Part shown: piece by piece, positions 12,455 to 22,688 of the stretch
How the letters are laid out: each line of letters opens with the position of its first letter
Numbering within the stretch: position 1 is the first letter of the stretch
Assembly: GCF_039541875.1 (NCBI RefSeq)
Contig: NZ_BAABHB010000009.1
Coordinates: 174,051-238,050, forward strand
Length of the DNA: 64,000 nucleotides
Source of the DNA: Nibrella viscosa
Lineage (GTDB): Bacteria; Bacteroidota; Bacteroidia; Cytophagales; Spirosomataceae
Direction: 5' to 3'
Program-made: the position numbers and the translations under genes
Notes under the pieces: generated by a model
Told to the model about the DNA's origin: nothing
The model's database searches: none
What the model saw: the letters and a program-made list of their open reading frames with translations, nothing else

Positions 12455-13426
12455 TTACATTTTTATCAGCACCTTTCCGTGCCGTCCCTGCCGGTCGGCA
12501 TGGTCAACGGCCTGTTGTATTTCGTCCAGCGAATAAGTAGCCTCTACCGGCAACTGAATTTTACCGGAGGCCAGCAGGCTGATTACGTTCTGCGCCACTC
12601 CCTGTCGGGTTTGGCTATCGACCCGGCGCATCCAGTCGGTGAGCCAGAAGCCTTTGATGGTCAGTTCCCGGAAAATCATCAGCCCGGCATTGAGGGTAGG
12701 GTCCTGTAGGCTCAGCAGGCCGTAAATCAGCATAACGCCCCCCTTGCATAAGCATTTTTGGGCTTCGGTCGCCACGTGCCCGCCCACCGCGTCCAGCACG
12801 CAGGCTACCCCTTTGCCTTCGGTAAGCTGCTTCACCCGGCCCGCCAGGTTCTCGGTTTCGGTATTGATTACTTCCGTCAGGCCCAGGGCTTTCAGTTCAT
12901 CGTTGAGATCGTCGCGCCGGACCGTGCCAATGGTTTTAATGCCCTTCATCTTACAAAGTTGAATCACCATTTTACTGAATGCCGAACCGGCGGCCGTCAG
13001 CATCAGCCATTGGTTGGCCTGCACACCCGACTCCTGCAGCATGGCGTAGGCCGTAAACGGATTGACAAATAATTGGGCCGCCACCTCATCGGGCATAGCG
13101 TCCGGCACCGGAATCAGGCTCCGCTGGTGCGCAATAGCATATTCTGACCAGGTGCCGATACTCGTAAAACTCACCCGCATACCCGTCCGCATCTGTACGC
13201 CCTCACCTAGTGCATCTACAATGCCTACTCCCTCGAAACCAGCTCCCGAGGGAAATTGCGGCCGAATACCGTACAGGTTCTGTATAAACATCAGATCCGA
13301 TGGATTCACCGGACTGGCAATCACTTTGATACGCACTTCTCCCGGCTGGGGTTCGGGCAGGGGTCTTTCGTCTACTTCCAGAACGTCTTCGGGCTTACCG
13401 CTCTTGTAGAACAAAATAGTTTTCAT
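12455..13426 (-). CDS. Zinc-independent MDR-family oxidoreductase (quinone/2-enoyl reductase type)
   Basis: A 323-residue medium-chain dehydrogenase/reductase. The N-terminal GroES-like domain contains SPVNPSDLMFIQNLYG and the cofactor domain has AAGSAFSKMVIQLCK. The catalytic zinc cysteines of alcohol dehydrogenases are missing. The best fit is the quinone oxidoreductase/2-enoyl thioester reductase group using NADPH. An upstream in-frame extension to 13762 exists but would run through the divergent glpF, so the ATG at 13426 is chosen. It precedes alkB on the same strand and may act on a downstream product; this link is inference. Confidence 0.85.
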   Translation of the reverse strand: MKTILFYKSGKPEDVLEVDERPLPEPQPGEVRIKVIASPVNPSDLMFIQNLYGIRPQFPSGAGFEGVGIVDALGEGVQMRTGMRVSFTSIGTWSEYAIAHQRSLIPVPDAMPDEVAAQLFVNPFTAYAMLQESGVQANQWLMLTAAGSAFSKMVIQLCKMKGIKTIGTVRRDDLNDELKALGLTEVINTETENLAGRVKQLTEGKGVACVLDAVGGHVATEAQKCLCKGGVMLIYGLLSLQDPTLNAGLMIFRELTIKGFWLTDWMRRVDSQTRQGVAQNVISLLASGKIQLPVEATYSLDEIQQAVDHADRQGRHGKVLIKM

Positions 13427-13502
13427 AGAATGCAGGAGTGAGGTTGTACGAGACCCAAAAATATCATTTAATTCGCACAAACTATTCCTTAACGAAGTCA
13501 GC

Positions 13503-14228
13503 ATGCAAACTTCTCCATTCCTTGGTGAGCTTATCGGAACCCTTGTTCTTATCCTGTTAGGCGACGGTGTCGTCGCCAATGTATTGTTACGCCATACCAA
13601 AGGCGAGGGGGCCGGCTGGATTGTCATCACTACCGGCTGGGCCTTTGCCGTGACCATAGGCATCTTTGTGGCCAAAGCATTCGGCAGCATCGATGCCCAC
13701 CTCAACCCTGCCGTGACCGTAGCCTTTGCCGTAGCCACCGGCGATTTCAGCAATGTATCCACGTATATCCCCGCTCAGTTTATTGGGGCATTTCTTGGGG
13801 CCATCATGGTCTGGTTGCATTACCTGCCCCACTGGGCCACCACGTCCGACGCTGGTTTGAAACTGGGCGTATTTGCCACCGGGCCGGCCATGCGCACCAC
13901 CTCAGGCAATTTCATCAGTGAGGTTATTGGTACGCTGGTGCTTATTCTGGGGGTGGCGGGTATTTCGTCGCGCAACATCGGTACGCTGGCGGTAGGCTTT
14001 GCGCCCTATATGGTCGGTATTCTGGTCTGGAGCATTGGGCTTTCGCTGGGCGGCACCACCGGCTACGCCATCAACCCCGCCCGCGACCTCGGCCCCCGGC
14101 TGGCGCACGCCATACTGCCCATTCCCGGCAAAGGTCCGTCAGACTGGAGCTACGCCTGGCTACCCGTTTTGGCACCCATTGTCGGAGGAATTCTGGGGGG
14201 CCTGTTCATTCGGTGGTATGCGTTGTAG
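13503..14228 (+). CDS. glpF: Glycerol facilitator, aquaporin family
   Basis: A 241-residue channel with six transmembrane helices and the two half-membrane loops of the MIP family, HLNPAVT (about 64-70) and INPARDLGPR (about 178-187). The Asp after the second NPA (NPARD) is the mark of glycerol-conducting members as opposed to water-only aquaporins. It would let glycerol diffuse in, where the kinase encoded about 3.5 kb downstream traps it as glycerol 3-phosphate. It is divergent from the oxidoreductase gene, with a 76-bp shared upstream region. Confidence 0.92.
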   Translation: MQTSPFLGELIGTLVLILLGDGVVANVLLRHTKGEGAGWIVITTGWAFAVTIGIFVAKAFGSIDAHLNPAVTVAFAVATGDFSNVSTYIPAQFIGAFLGAIMVWLHYLPHWATTSDAGLKLGVFATGPAMRTTSGNFISEVIGTLVLILGVAGISSRNIGTLAVGFAPYMVGILVWSIGLSLGGTTGYAINPARDLGPRLAHAILPIPGKGPSDWSYAWLPVLAPIVGGILGGLFIRWYAL

Positions 14229-14245
14229 GATTCCGTGGCGTCAAT

Positions 14246-15058
14246 ATGTCGAAAAGCCAATCTTTCTTAATTCGCGATAACTTCATTGAAAAAGCTACGT
14301 ACATAGCCCGGATCGCTCCGGCTATGTACGTGGACGAGTATGACGATATAGCACTGGTAGATTGTGGCCTGCCCGCCGATACCTTTAATGTACTGATTCC
14401 CAAAACCAACAATCCTGACCGGCTGCACTCTGTTCTGGCCCGGAAAGTCAGCTATTTCAATCAGAAAAACTATCCTATGTCGCTGTGGGTGTGGGAAGAC
14501 ACCTACGCCGAAAGCCTTTACCCGCTCATCCGGAACATGGGTCTGACGGGTGATGAGGTAAACCTGGGGATGGTAGCCGCCCTTGATGAACGTCCACCCG
14601 CAAACCGGGCGATTGAAGACTTCACCATTCATCGCGTCCGGCAACCTGAAGACTACCACCTGTTTGCCGATGTGTTGGCCACTCTGTTCGGAAGTTCCCC
14701 GGAAGCCCAGCAGGTACGGCGCTACTACGAAATTGTCGGTTCGCTGCAACGTCCGGACGACAGCCTCCAGTTGTATCTGGGCAGATACGGAGGTCAGGTC
14801 GTCAGCACCGGTGCTATCTTCTATGGAGCAGAATCTGCCGGTATTTACGACATCGCGACCCGAGAAGGAATGCGCGGCCGGGGCTTTGGCTCGGCCATGT
14901 TTCAGCATCTGCTCAACCGCATTCGGGAGAGTCCGGCGAGAACGGCTGTTTTGCAGGCCTCGCCGGATGGCATTGACATTTATAAACGGGCAGGGTTCCA
15001 GGAGGTCTGTACTGTTCAGGTATTTGAAAACCGGCATTTGTTGACTATACTTGGTTAA
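14246..15058 (+). CDS. GNAT-family N-acetyltransferase
   Basis: A 270-residue protein with a C-terminal GNAT fold (about 120-268). The acetyl-CoA-binding turn is seen in REGMRGRGFGSAMFQHL, the usual R/QxxGxG/A element, followed by AVLQASPDGIDIYKRAGFQE. The first 120 residues resemble a second, degenerate acyltransferase-like half. The substrate is unknown. An earlier in-frame start at 14213 overlaps glpF, so the ATG at 14246 is preferred. The gene follows glpF by 17 bases and may share its transcript. Confidence 0.82.
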   Translation: MSKSQSFLIRDNFIEKATYIARIAPAMYVDEYDDIALVDCGLPADTFNVLIPKTNNPDRLHSVLARKVSYFNQKNYPMSLWVWEDTYAESLYPLIRNMGLTGDEVNLGMVAALDERPPANRAIEDFTIHRVRQPEDYHLFADVLATLFGSSPEAQQVRRYYEIVGSLQRPDDSLQLYLGRYGGQVVSTGAIFYGAESAGIYDIATREGMRGRGFGSAMFQHLLNRIRESPARTAVLQASPDGIDIYKRAGFQEVCTVQVFENRHLLTILG

Positions 15059-15100
15059 GAAGTGCCCCAAAACAAATACAGGCAATTGAAACCTGCTTCT

Positions 15101-16963
15101 ATGAACCAGCGATCTCAACACCAGTACCACCAAGACCTGCTGAGAAGCAGCCTCACCGGAATTTTCGGTGCGCTATCGGATAAAGTCCTATCCGAGATAG
15201 AATCAAAACTAATCTGGATGGAACTTCCTGGCGGAGAAACGTTATTTCACCAGGGCGAAATCGGTGACTCCCTATATTTTGTTGTTAGTGGTCGTTTACG
15301 GGCTTTTACTCATACAGAGGCCGGTCCGGTTAGCGTTGGTGAGGCCAAACGGGGCGAATCAGCCGGCGAGATGGCTATCTTCACGGGTCAGCCCCGCATG
15401 GCTACCGTTGTTGCCGTACGCGATAGTGTGCTGATTAAACTCACCAAAGACACCTTTGAAGAGTTAGCGCTGACCTACCCCAAGGTATTGATGAACGTAA
15501 CTAAAATCGTTACCAACCGCCTGTATACAACCCAAAAGCCCAAGAAAACTCTAAAGAAACCCATAACCATCTGCCTAATTCCGGTGACTGGCACCGTTGA
15601 TCTGCCGGCTTTAGTTGATACGCTTTATCCCCATCTGCAACGTAAGGGACAAAGCCTTGTGCTGACCAGCCGCTCTGTGGACCAATGCCTTGGGCAGGAA
15701 GGTTTTTCTCAAACTCACCACACCCATTTAGAAAACTACCGAAAGCTGACCCGCTGGCTGGAAGAACAGGAGCTACAGCATGAATTTATGCTGTACATCG
15801 CCGATCCTGAACCGACCGAGTGGACCAAGCGCTGTATCCGCCATGCCGATGAAATACTGTTGGTAGCCGACGCCCGTCAGCCACCGGCGTTGAGTACGCT
15901 GGAGAAGCAGATCCCCCAACTCTGCCATCCGCAAACCGGTGCTACACAAATCCTGCTCCTCCTGCATGATGCCCACACCGTTTGTCCATCGGAAACAAAT
16001 CAGTGGCTGGCGCTTCGACGTGTTAAGGCCCACTATCATATCCGGCCCGAGCTTCCCAAAGACATAGCGCGATTGGCCCGCATCCTCAGCGGTTCGGCCG
16101 TAGGGCTGGTTCTGGCGGGTGGAGGAGCTAAAGGGTTTTCTCATTTAGGTGTATATCAAGCTCTTTACGAATACGATATACCCATTGACTTTGTAGGGGG
16201 AGCCAGCGCCGGAGCGCTTATGGGTGCGTATATATCCTTTGACCTTCCGCCTGAAATAATCAGGGGTTTTGCCCGAAAAGCAGCCAAAGCTAAACCTGCT
16301 ACCGATTACAACCTTTTTCCGCTCATATCTCTGATTAAAGGTCGGCGATTCAGGCGGATTATTAAGGATGGTATTAACAATTGTGTGGGATTCGACGTAT
16401 GGATGGAAGATGTCTGGCGAACCTTCTTTACCGTAGCCGGCAATTATACCAAAGCTTACGAAGAAGTACATACGCAAGGTAACATGGCTAAATGCCTCGA
16501 AGCCACCATCGCCATACCTGGTGTTTTTCCTCCCGTCATCCGGGACAATGATCTTCTGGTCGACGGCGGAACATTCAATAATTTTCCTACCGATGTAATG
16601 AGCCGTATGGGCGCAGGCAAAATTCTCGGCGTTGACCTAAGCCGGGACAAAGTCTTTACCTTAGATATCCCGGAGATGCCTGGTAGCTGGGCCCTGCTCA
16701 TAGATAAGTTTAAACCCCGCAATAAACGAAAATATCACCTGCCATCACTGGCATCCATTTTACTCAACACCACTATTATGCACAGCACTGCGCGTTGCCA
16801 GGAAAATAAGCAATACACAGATATCTATTTTAACCCGGATGTTGGCCGATTTGGTCTCATGAGCTGGAGTGCCTATGACACCATATATGATATTGGCTAC
16901 AACCATGCAAAAGAAGTGCTGAGCAAGCTCACCGACGAGGAGTTGAACTGGTTGCGGAGTTAG
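15101..16963 (+). CDS. Cyclic-nucleotide-domain patatin-like phospholipase (NTE-like)
   Basis: A 620-residue three-part protein. An N-terminal cyclic-nucleotide-binding-type domain (about 20-135) has GGETLFHQGEIGDSLYFVVSG. A middle Rossmann-like region follows (about 150-330). The patatin lipase (about 345-510) has the oxyanion loop LAGGGAKGFSHLG, nucleophile motif GASAG and catalytic Asp in VDGG. The layout matches bacterial relatives of neuropathy target esterase, which hydrolyse lysophospholipids and phospholipids. It may be controlled by a bound nucleotide, although the residues needed to bind cAMP cannot be confirmed. A GTG at 15062 is an alternative start; the ATG at 15101 is preferred. 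Its stop codon overlaps that of the convergent OmpA remnant. Confidence 0.9.
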   Translation: MNQRSQHQYHQDLLRSSLTGIFGALSDKVLSEIESKLIWMELPGGETLFHQGEIGDSLYFVVSGRLRAFTHTEAGPVSVGEAKRGESAGEMAIFTGQPRMATVVAVRDSVLIKLTKDTFEELALTYPKVLMNVTKIVTNRLYTTQKPKKTLKKPITICLIPVTGTVDLPALVDTLYPHLQRKGQSLVLTSRSVDQCLGQEGFSQTHHTHLENYRKLTRWLEEQELQHEFMLYIADPEPTEWTKRCIRHADEILLVADARQPPALSTLEKQIPQLCHPQTGATQILLLLHDAHTVCPSETNQWLALRRVKAHYHIRPELPKDIARLARILSGSAVGLVLAGGGAKGFSHLGVYQALYEYDIPIDFVGGASAGALMGAYISFDLPPEIIRGFARKAAKAKPATDYNLFPLISLIKGRRFRRIIKDGINNCVGFDVWMEDVWRTFFTVAGNYTKAYEEVHTQGNMAKCLEATIAIPGVFPPVIRDNDLLVDGGTFNNFPTDVMSRMGAGKILGVDLSRDKVFTLDIPEMPGSWALLIDKFKPRNKRKYHLPSLASILLNTTIMHSTARCQENKQYTDIYFNPDVGRFGLMSWSAYDTIYDIGYNHAKEVLSKLTDEELNWLRS

Positions 16964-17607
16964 TTAGCATTAATCTCAATAACCACCCTCCTGTTTTTGA
17001 CTTTATCTTCTTCCGACCCATTAGGGCTAACCGGTGAGTCAGGACCCTTCCGGGTGATGTTGATCTGGCCAGGCTTCACACCCTTCTGTTGCAGGTAGTT
17101 TACGACTGTTCGCGCCCGGAACTCGGAAAGGGCCAGATTCTGGTCACGTTTTCCGATAGTGTCAGTATATCCGGTTACCCGTATCACCTTATCAGGCTGG
17201 CTGACCAGAAACGCAGAGATAGAGTCTAATGTCATTTTACTAGCATCTCTCAAGTCGTAACGGCTCTGATCAAAATAAAGCGTTTGGGCATCAAAAGGAT
17301 TGGCTATTGTCCCTTTAGTGGCGTTAGACAGGTTTGAGGCATTCGTCTCTTCCGATTTCCGGATATAAACTGATTTAAAGTTTACTCCTGGCTCAAAGCC
17401 AATTCTTCATTGAGTAACAAGCGACCGTCGGCACTCGATGCGGTAAGCAAGTGCTATATCATAGCAACTGCCATAGATTACAACGGTGTTATTCGGTTGT
17501 GGTGCCTTGCTTTGGTCAGGATCATTGCCATACATACCGAACATCCAGCCAAGTACTCCAAGTATAAAGATAAGACATCTATAGGATATGTATTCTAAAT
17601 GTTTGCT
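16960..17607 (-). pseudogene. OmpA-domain protein gene interrupted by an in-frame TGA
   Basis: The 3' part encodes a clear OmpA/Pal-like peptidoglycan-binding domain, from LYFDQSRYDL to NRRVVIEIN, including VTGYTDTIG and LSEFRARTVVNYL. The same frame continues upstream as plausible coding sequence for about 50 residues. It then meets a TGA at 17407-17409, and beyond it reads on with a hydrophobic segment (CLIFILGVLGWMFGMYG) and NNTVVIYGSCYDIALAYR. No ATG lies at a sensible place, and the frame closes at a TAG (17608-17610). This looks like a lipoprotein or membrane-anchored OmpA gene decaying by nonsense mutation and start loss. A short protein from the TTG at 17253 cannot be excluded. Confidence 0.65.
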
Positions 17608-17700
17608 CTAGCAAGCATAGTAACAATCCTACAGAAAACCAATAAATTCATATATTGCGGCTGACTTTGGCGTACGTTTAAACGCCTGCCTACAACTCCT

Positions 17701-19196
<1,496 letters not shown>

Positions 19197-19197
<1 letters not shown>

Positions 19198-19290
19198 TAA
19201 ACCGGAATTGCATTCCGGTTGTGGTTTCCGGACCAATGCAGTATAGTTTAGCGCACAGGCTCACCTAACCGGAATTATATTCCGGTTTAC
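19197..19290. repeat. REP-doublet-like element A
   Basis: A 94-bp element bounded by 22-bp inverted arms, 19197-19218 and 19269-19290. Each arm starts with GTAA, and each arm is itself a palindrome of the form CCGGAAT-nn-ATTCCGG. The middle (TGTG...ATGCAGTATAGTT...CTCAC) resembles the copy at 38042-38124. The layout matches paired inverted REP sequences or a small MITE. It starts within the glpK stop codon and may also protect or end its mRNA, though no T-run follows. Confidence 0.8.
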
Positions 19291-19295
19291 ATTAC

Positions 19296-19303
19296 TAACT
19301 TTG
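19296..19303 (+). promoter_or_regulatory. Bacteroidota -7 element upstream of the DnaQ-like gene
   Basis: TAACTTTG matches the TAnnTTTG -7 consensus, 28 bases before the ATG. The -33 position falls in the repeat arm and has only a poor TTTG match, so the call is moderate. Confidence 0.5.
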
Positions 19304-19331
19304 CAGCTAGACGTGAGCACCGGACTGGGTT

Positions 19332-20162
19332 ATGACACATCAACTTGTACTAAAAAAGCCGCTGGCCTTCTTTGACCTCGAAACAACCGGGGTCAGCGTG
19401 GCTAAGGACCGCATTGTCGAAATCTGCATTGCCAAGGCATTGCCCAACGGAGAGGTGGTGATTAAAGACCAGCGTATTAACCCGCAAATACCGATTCCGC
19501 TGGAGACAAGTCTGATTCACGGCATTTACGACGAGGATGTAAAAGATGCGCCCCCCTTCAAGGCGGTAGCCCGAACGCTGGCGCAGTTTCTGGACGGCTG
19601 CGATCTGGCCGGCTTCAACTGCAACCGCTTCGATGTGCCTATGTTGGTAGAGGAGTTTCTGCGGGCGAATGTCGATTTTGACATGAAGAACCGGCGACTG
19701 GTAGATGCGCAGCGCATTTACCACATGATGGAACCCCGGAACCTCTCGGCCGCTTACAAATTCTATTGCGGCAAAGACCTGATAAATGCCCATAGTGCCC
19801 AGGCCGATACGCTGGCGTCGTTTGAGGTGCTGAACGCCCAGGTTCAGCGCTACCTCGGCCGTGTAGTGAAAGACGATAAAGGCAACGAAATCCTGCTCCA
19901 GAATGATGTGGACGTACTCCATTCCCTGAGCGCCAGCAATGTGGTCGATTTTGCCGGGCGAATGGTGTATAACGACAAAGGGCAGGAAGTCTTCAACTTC
20001 GGCAAGCATACGGGCAAACCCGTTATTGACGTATTACAGAAAGAACCCTCCTACTATGACTGGATGCTTAACGGCGATTTCCCGCTCGACACCAAGCGCA
20101 AACTAACCGAAATACGCCTGCGGATGTTTAGCAGCGGACTTGCCAGCACTACACGAAAGTGA
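19332..20162 (+). CDS. DnaQ-like 3'-5' exonuclease
   Basis: A 276-residue protein with a DEDDh exonuclease domain in the first 180 residues. FFDLETTG (Exo I) supplies Asp and Glu, FNCNRFDVPML (Exo II) an Asp, and HSAQADT (Exo III) the His and Asp. It resembles the epsilon proofreading subunit of DNA polymerase III, but also stand-alone exonucleases such as ExoX. The C-terminal 90 residues (FNFGKHTGKPVIDVL...YDWML) form a small domain common to Bacteroidota members. It stands alone, with its own promoter-like element upstream. Confidence 0.88.
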   Translation: MTHQLVLKKPLAFFDLETTGVSVAKDRIVEICIAKALPNGEVVIKDQRINPQIPIPLETSLIHGIYDEDVKDAPPFKAVARTLAQFLDGCDLAGFNCNRFDVPMLVEEFLRANVDFDMKNRRLVDAQRIYHMMEPRNLSAAYKFYCGKDLINAHSAQADTLASFEVLNAQVQRYLGRVVKDDKGNEILLQNDVDVLHSLSASNVVDFAGRMVYNDKGQEVFNFGKHTGKPVIDVLQKEPSYYDWMLNGDFPLDTKRKLTEIRLRMFSSGLASTTRK

Positions 20163-20224
20163 TTTTTCCGGAGGAAAAATAGCCTGGTGGCTTTTGTTTG
20201 ACCGTTCGCTAATTTCATCATCCC

Positions 20225-20255
20225 TTTGAGCAAGCGGTATTTATCCCTAACTTTG
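20225..20255 (+). promoter_or_regulatory. Promoter for nuoKLMN
   Basis: TTTG at 20225-20228 and TAACTTTG at 20248-20255 are separated by 19 bases. This is an exact match to the Bacteroidota housekeeping promoter (-33 TTTG, -7 TAnnTTTG), with transcription expected near 20262 and a leader of about 20 bases before the nuoK ATG. Confidence 0.82.
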
Positions 20256-20280
20256 CCGCGACTTTTTTAACCTGCGTTCT

Positions 20281-20625
20281 ATGCAGCCCTCACAACCAGT
20301 TAATATACCGGAGGTTATCCAACAGATACCTCTTAATTACTATTTGATTATCAGTACGGCTTTGTTTGTCATTGGTATCATCGGCGTACTGACCCGGCGG
20401 AATGCAATTATCATCTTTATGTCTATTGAGTTGATGCTGAACGCCGTAAACCTGCTACTGATCGCCTTCTCGTCGTACCGATCCGACCCGGCCGGGCAGG
20501 TGTTTGTCTTCTTCATTATGGCCGTGGCAGCCGCTGAGGTTTCCGTGGGACTGGCCATTATCGTAATGATTTACCGCAACATCCGCTCCATCGATGTGGG
20601 GCTGCTCAATAAACTGAAGTGGTAA
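20281..20625 (+). CDS. nuoK: NADH-quinone oxidoreductase subunit K
   Basis: A 114-residue membrane subunit of respiratory complex I with three transmembrane helices. The conserved membrane glutamate is in MSIELMLNAVNLLL and a second acidic residue in AAAEVSVGLAIIV. It takes part in proton translocation next to the antiporter-like subunits. It heads the nuoKLMN run with its own promoter; nuoJ and earlier complex I genes are not upstream of it here, since a DnaQ-like gene occupies that place. Confidence 0.95.
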   Translation: MQPSQPVNIPEVIQQIPLNYYLIISTALFVIGIIGVLTRRNAIIIFMSIELMLNAVNLLLIAFSSYRSDPAGQVFVFFIMAVAAAEVSVGLAIIVMIYRNIRSIDVGLLNKLKW

Positions 20626-20668
20626 CCGTACCCGAACTGTATCACTTGACTCTGACTGATTTACATCC

Positions 20669-22597
20669 ATGCAGATAGACCTACTCTGTATTTTAATCCC
20701 GTTATTTCCGCTTATCGGCTTTGCCATTAACGGACTTGGGTTCCGCCAGATACCTAAGGGTGCCGTTGGCCTGATCGGCTCGGCGGCCGCGCTGGCTTCG
20801 TTTGCCGTTTCGCTGTACCTGTTCGCTTTTTTCCGGACGCAGGTGGGCATTACCGGCAGCAATGCGCCCATTATCGCTAACCTGTTCGACTGGATCAGCG
20901 TCGGTAACCTGAACATCAGCTTCTCCTTCCAGATTGATCAGCTTTCGTTGCTAATGCTGCTGATTGTCACCGGCGTTGGCTCGCTGATTCACATTTATTC
21001 CATCGGCTACATGAAGCATGATGAGGGGTTCGGTAAGTTCTTTGCTTTCCTGAACCTCTTCCTGTTTTTCATGCTGCTGCTGGTGATGGGCTCCAACTAC
21101 GTGGTCATGTTTATCGGCTGGGAAGGCGTTGGTTTGTGCTCGTATCTGCTGATCGGCTTCTGGAATACCAATACCAATTACAACAATGCCGCCCGCAAAG
21201 CCTTTGTGATGAACCGGATTGGTGACCTTGGCTTTCTGCTGGGCATCTTCATGCTAATCACCACCTTCGGTTCGGTTGAGTACGTCACTATTTTCGATCA
21301 GGCTACCGGTTTTGCCGTCGGCGATAAGACCATGCTGGCTATCACGCTGCTGCTATTTGTGGGCGCAGCCGGTAAATCGGCGCAGATTCCGCTATACACC
21401 TGGCTGCCCGACGCTATGGCGGGTCCGACACCGGTATCGGCACTGATCCACGCTGCCACGATGGTGACGGCCGGTATTTATATGATTGTCCGTTCCAACG
21501 TGCTGTATACGCTGGCTCCGCTGACGCTCGACATCATCGGCGGCATTGCCATCGCAACGGCCCTGCTGGCCGCTTCGATCGGTCTGGTGCAGAATGACAT
21601 TAAAAAGGTGCTGGCTTATTCAACGGTTAGTCAGTTAGGCTACATGTTTCTGGGTCTTAGCGTTACGGCCTATACGGCTGGTATGTTCCATGTTATCACC
21701 CACGCGTTTTTCAAAGCCCTGTTGTTCCTCGGAGCCGGCAGCGTTATTCACGCCATGTCCGACGAGCAGGACATCCGGAACATGGGTGGCCTGCGGAAGT
21801 ACCTGCCCGTTACGTTCTGGACTTTTCTGATCGGCACCATCGCCATTTCGGGTATTCCGCCGTTTGCTGGTTTCTTCTCCAAAGATGAGATCCTGGCGCA
21901 TGTCTTTGAACATAACAAGGTCCTTTGGGTACTGGGTCTGATCGGCTCGGCCATGACGTCCTTCTATATGTTCCGGCTGCTGTTCCTGACCTTCTTCGGT
22001 GAGTTCCGGGGGACCGACGAGCAGCGCCACCACCTGCACGAGTCGCCGGCCTCCATGACCATTCCGCTGCTTGTGCTGGCCGTATTATCAGCCGTGGGCG
22101 GACTGCTTAACCTGCCGGGTGGCGGCTGGTTAAGCGATTTTATGGCTCCGCTGTTTGAGCCCTCGCGCCGGGTGAATCCACAGGCATTTGCTGAAGGTAC
22201 CATTGACCACAGCACGGAGTACATGCTCATGGCTATTTCGACCGGTGTTGCGGTACTTTCGCTCGTTGCCGCTTATGTGGTGTATGTCAGCCGCCGGGCT
22301 GTACCGGCTCCAGAAACGGTAGAGCGGCCGGTAACCGAGAAGGTGCTGTACAACAAATATTATATTGACGAATTCTACGAAACAATCATCGTCCGGCCGA
22401 TTCGCGGTCTGGGTGATGCCCTGTACAGCTTCGGTGAGTTCGTGATCGATGGTGTTGTCAATGGCGTAGCCTGGCTGGTACGGGCAAGTTCCGGTCAGTT
22501 GCGGCTGCTGCAAAACGGCTCCATCGGCTTCTACGTTTTTGCGATGGTCCTTAGCATTGCCGCCATCGTTGCCTTACGATTCTTTGTCAGATTCTAA
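20669..22597 (+). CDS. nuoL: NADH-quinone oxidoreductase subunit L
   Basis: A 642-residue antiporter-like complex I subunit with about 16 transmembrane helices. The core signature GWEGVGLCSYLLIGFW carries the conserved Glu, and KSAQIPLYTWLPDAMAGPTPVSALIHAATMV the conserved Lys and His. The long C-terminal lateral helix, which runs along the membrane arm, is present. It is at the distal end of the proton-pumping arm. It follows nuoK by 43 bases. Confidence 0.96.
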   Translation: MQIDLLCILIPLFPLIGFAINGLGFRQIPKGAVGLIGSAAALASFAVSLYLFAFFRTQVGITGSNAPIIANLFDWISVGNLNISFSFQIDQLSLLMLLIVTGVGSLIHIYSIGYMKHDEGFGKFFAFLNLFLFFMLLLVMGSNYVVMFIGWEGVGLCSYLLIGFWNTNTNYNNAARKAFVMNRIGDLGFLLGIFMLITTFGSVEYVTIFDQATGFAVGDKTMLAITLLLFVGAAGKSAQIPLYTWLPDAMAGPTPVSALIHAATMVTAGIYMIVRSNVLYTLAPLTLDIIGGIAIATALLAASIGLVQNDIKKVLAYSTVSQLGYMFLGLSVTAYTAGMFHVITHAFFKALLFLGAGSVIHAMSDEQDIRNMGGLRKYLPVTFWTFLIGTIAISGIPPFAGFFSKDEILAHVFEHNKVLWVLGLIGSAMTSFYMFRLLFLTFFGEFRGTDEQRHHLHESPASMTIPLLVLAVLSAVGGLLNLPGGGWLSDFMAPLFEPSRRVNPQAFAEGTIDHSTEYMLMAISTGVAVLSLVAAYVVYVSRRAVPAPETVERPVTEKVLYNKYYIDEFYETIIVRPIRGLGDALYSFGEFVIDGVVNGVAWLVRASSGQLRLLQNGSIGFYVFAMVLSIAAIVALRFFVRF

Positions 22598-22622
22598 ATT
22601 TAGTTTAAGGTTTGTAGTCTGA

Positions 22623-22681
22623 AGTTTGAAGTTGCGCGGAAGCAATTTTAACCTCAAACCTCAAACCTCAAACTTCAAACT
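22623..22681. repeat. Heptamer tandem repeat with inverted repeat before nuoM
   Basis: Four 7-bp units (CCTCAAA three times, then CTTCAAA) span 22652-22679. The end of this run (22671-22681, AACTTCAAACT) is complementary to AGTTTGAAGTT at 22623-22633, so the nuoL-nuoM spacer can fold into a hairpin with a loop of about 37 nt. It ends 8 bases before the nuoM ATG. A shorter relative occurs upstream of the M20 gene at about 34347-34361. Confidence 0.75.
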
Positions 22682-22688
22682 CTAAGAA

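Noticed and set aside
13427..13762. N-terminal extension of the minus-strand oxidoreductase to 435 codons
   Set aside because: It runs antisense through the start of glpF, has no family homology, and the conserved protein begins at the ATG at 13426.
14267..15133. A 288-codon minus-strand ORF
   Set aside because: Shadow of the GNAT gene, which has clear domain motifs on the plus strand.
17410..17598. A 62-codon plus-strand ORF
   Set aside because: It lies opposite the decayed OmpA-domain gene, whose frame has clear coding character; the plus-strand product matches nothing and has no promoter.
22652..22679. A possible CRISPR-like array
   Set aside because: The units are 7 bp with no spacers, so this is a simple tandem repeat.
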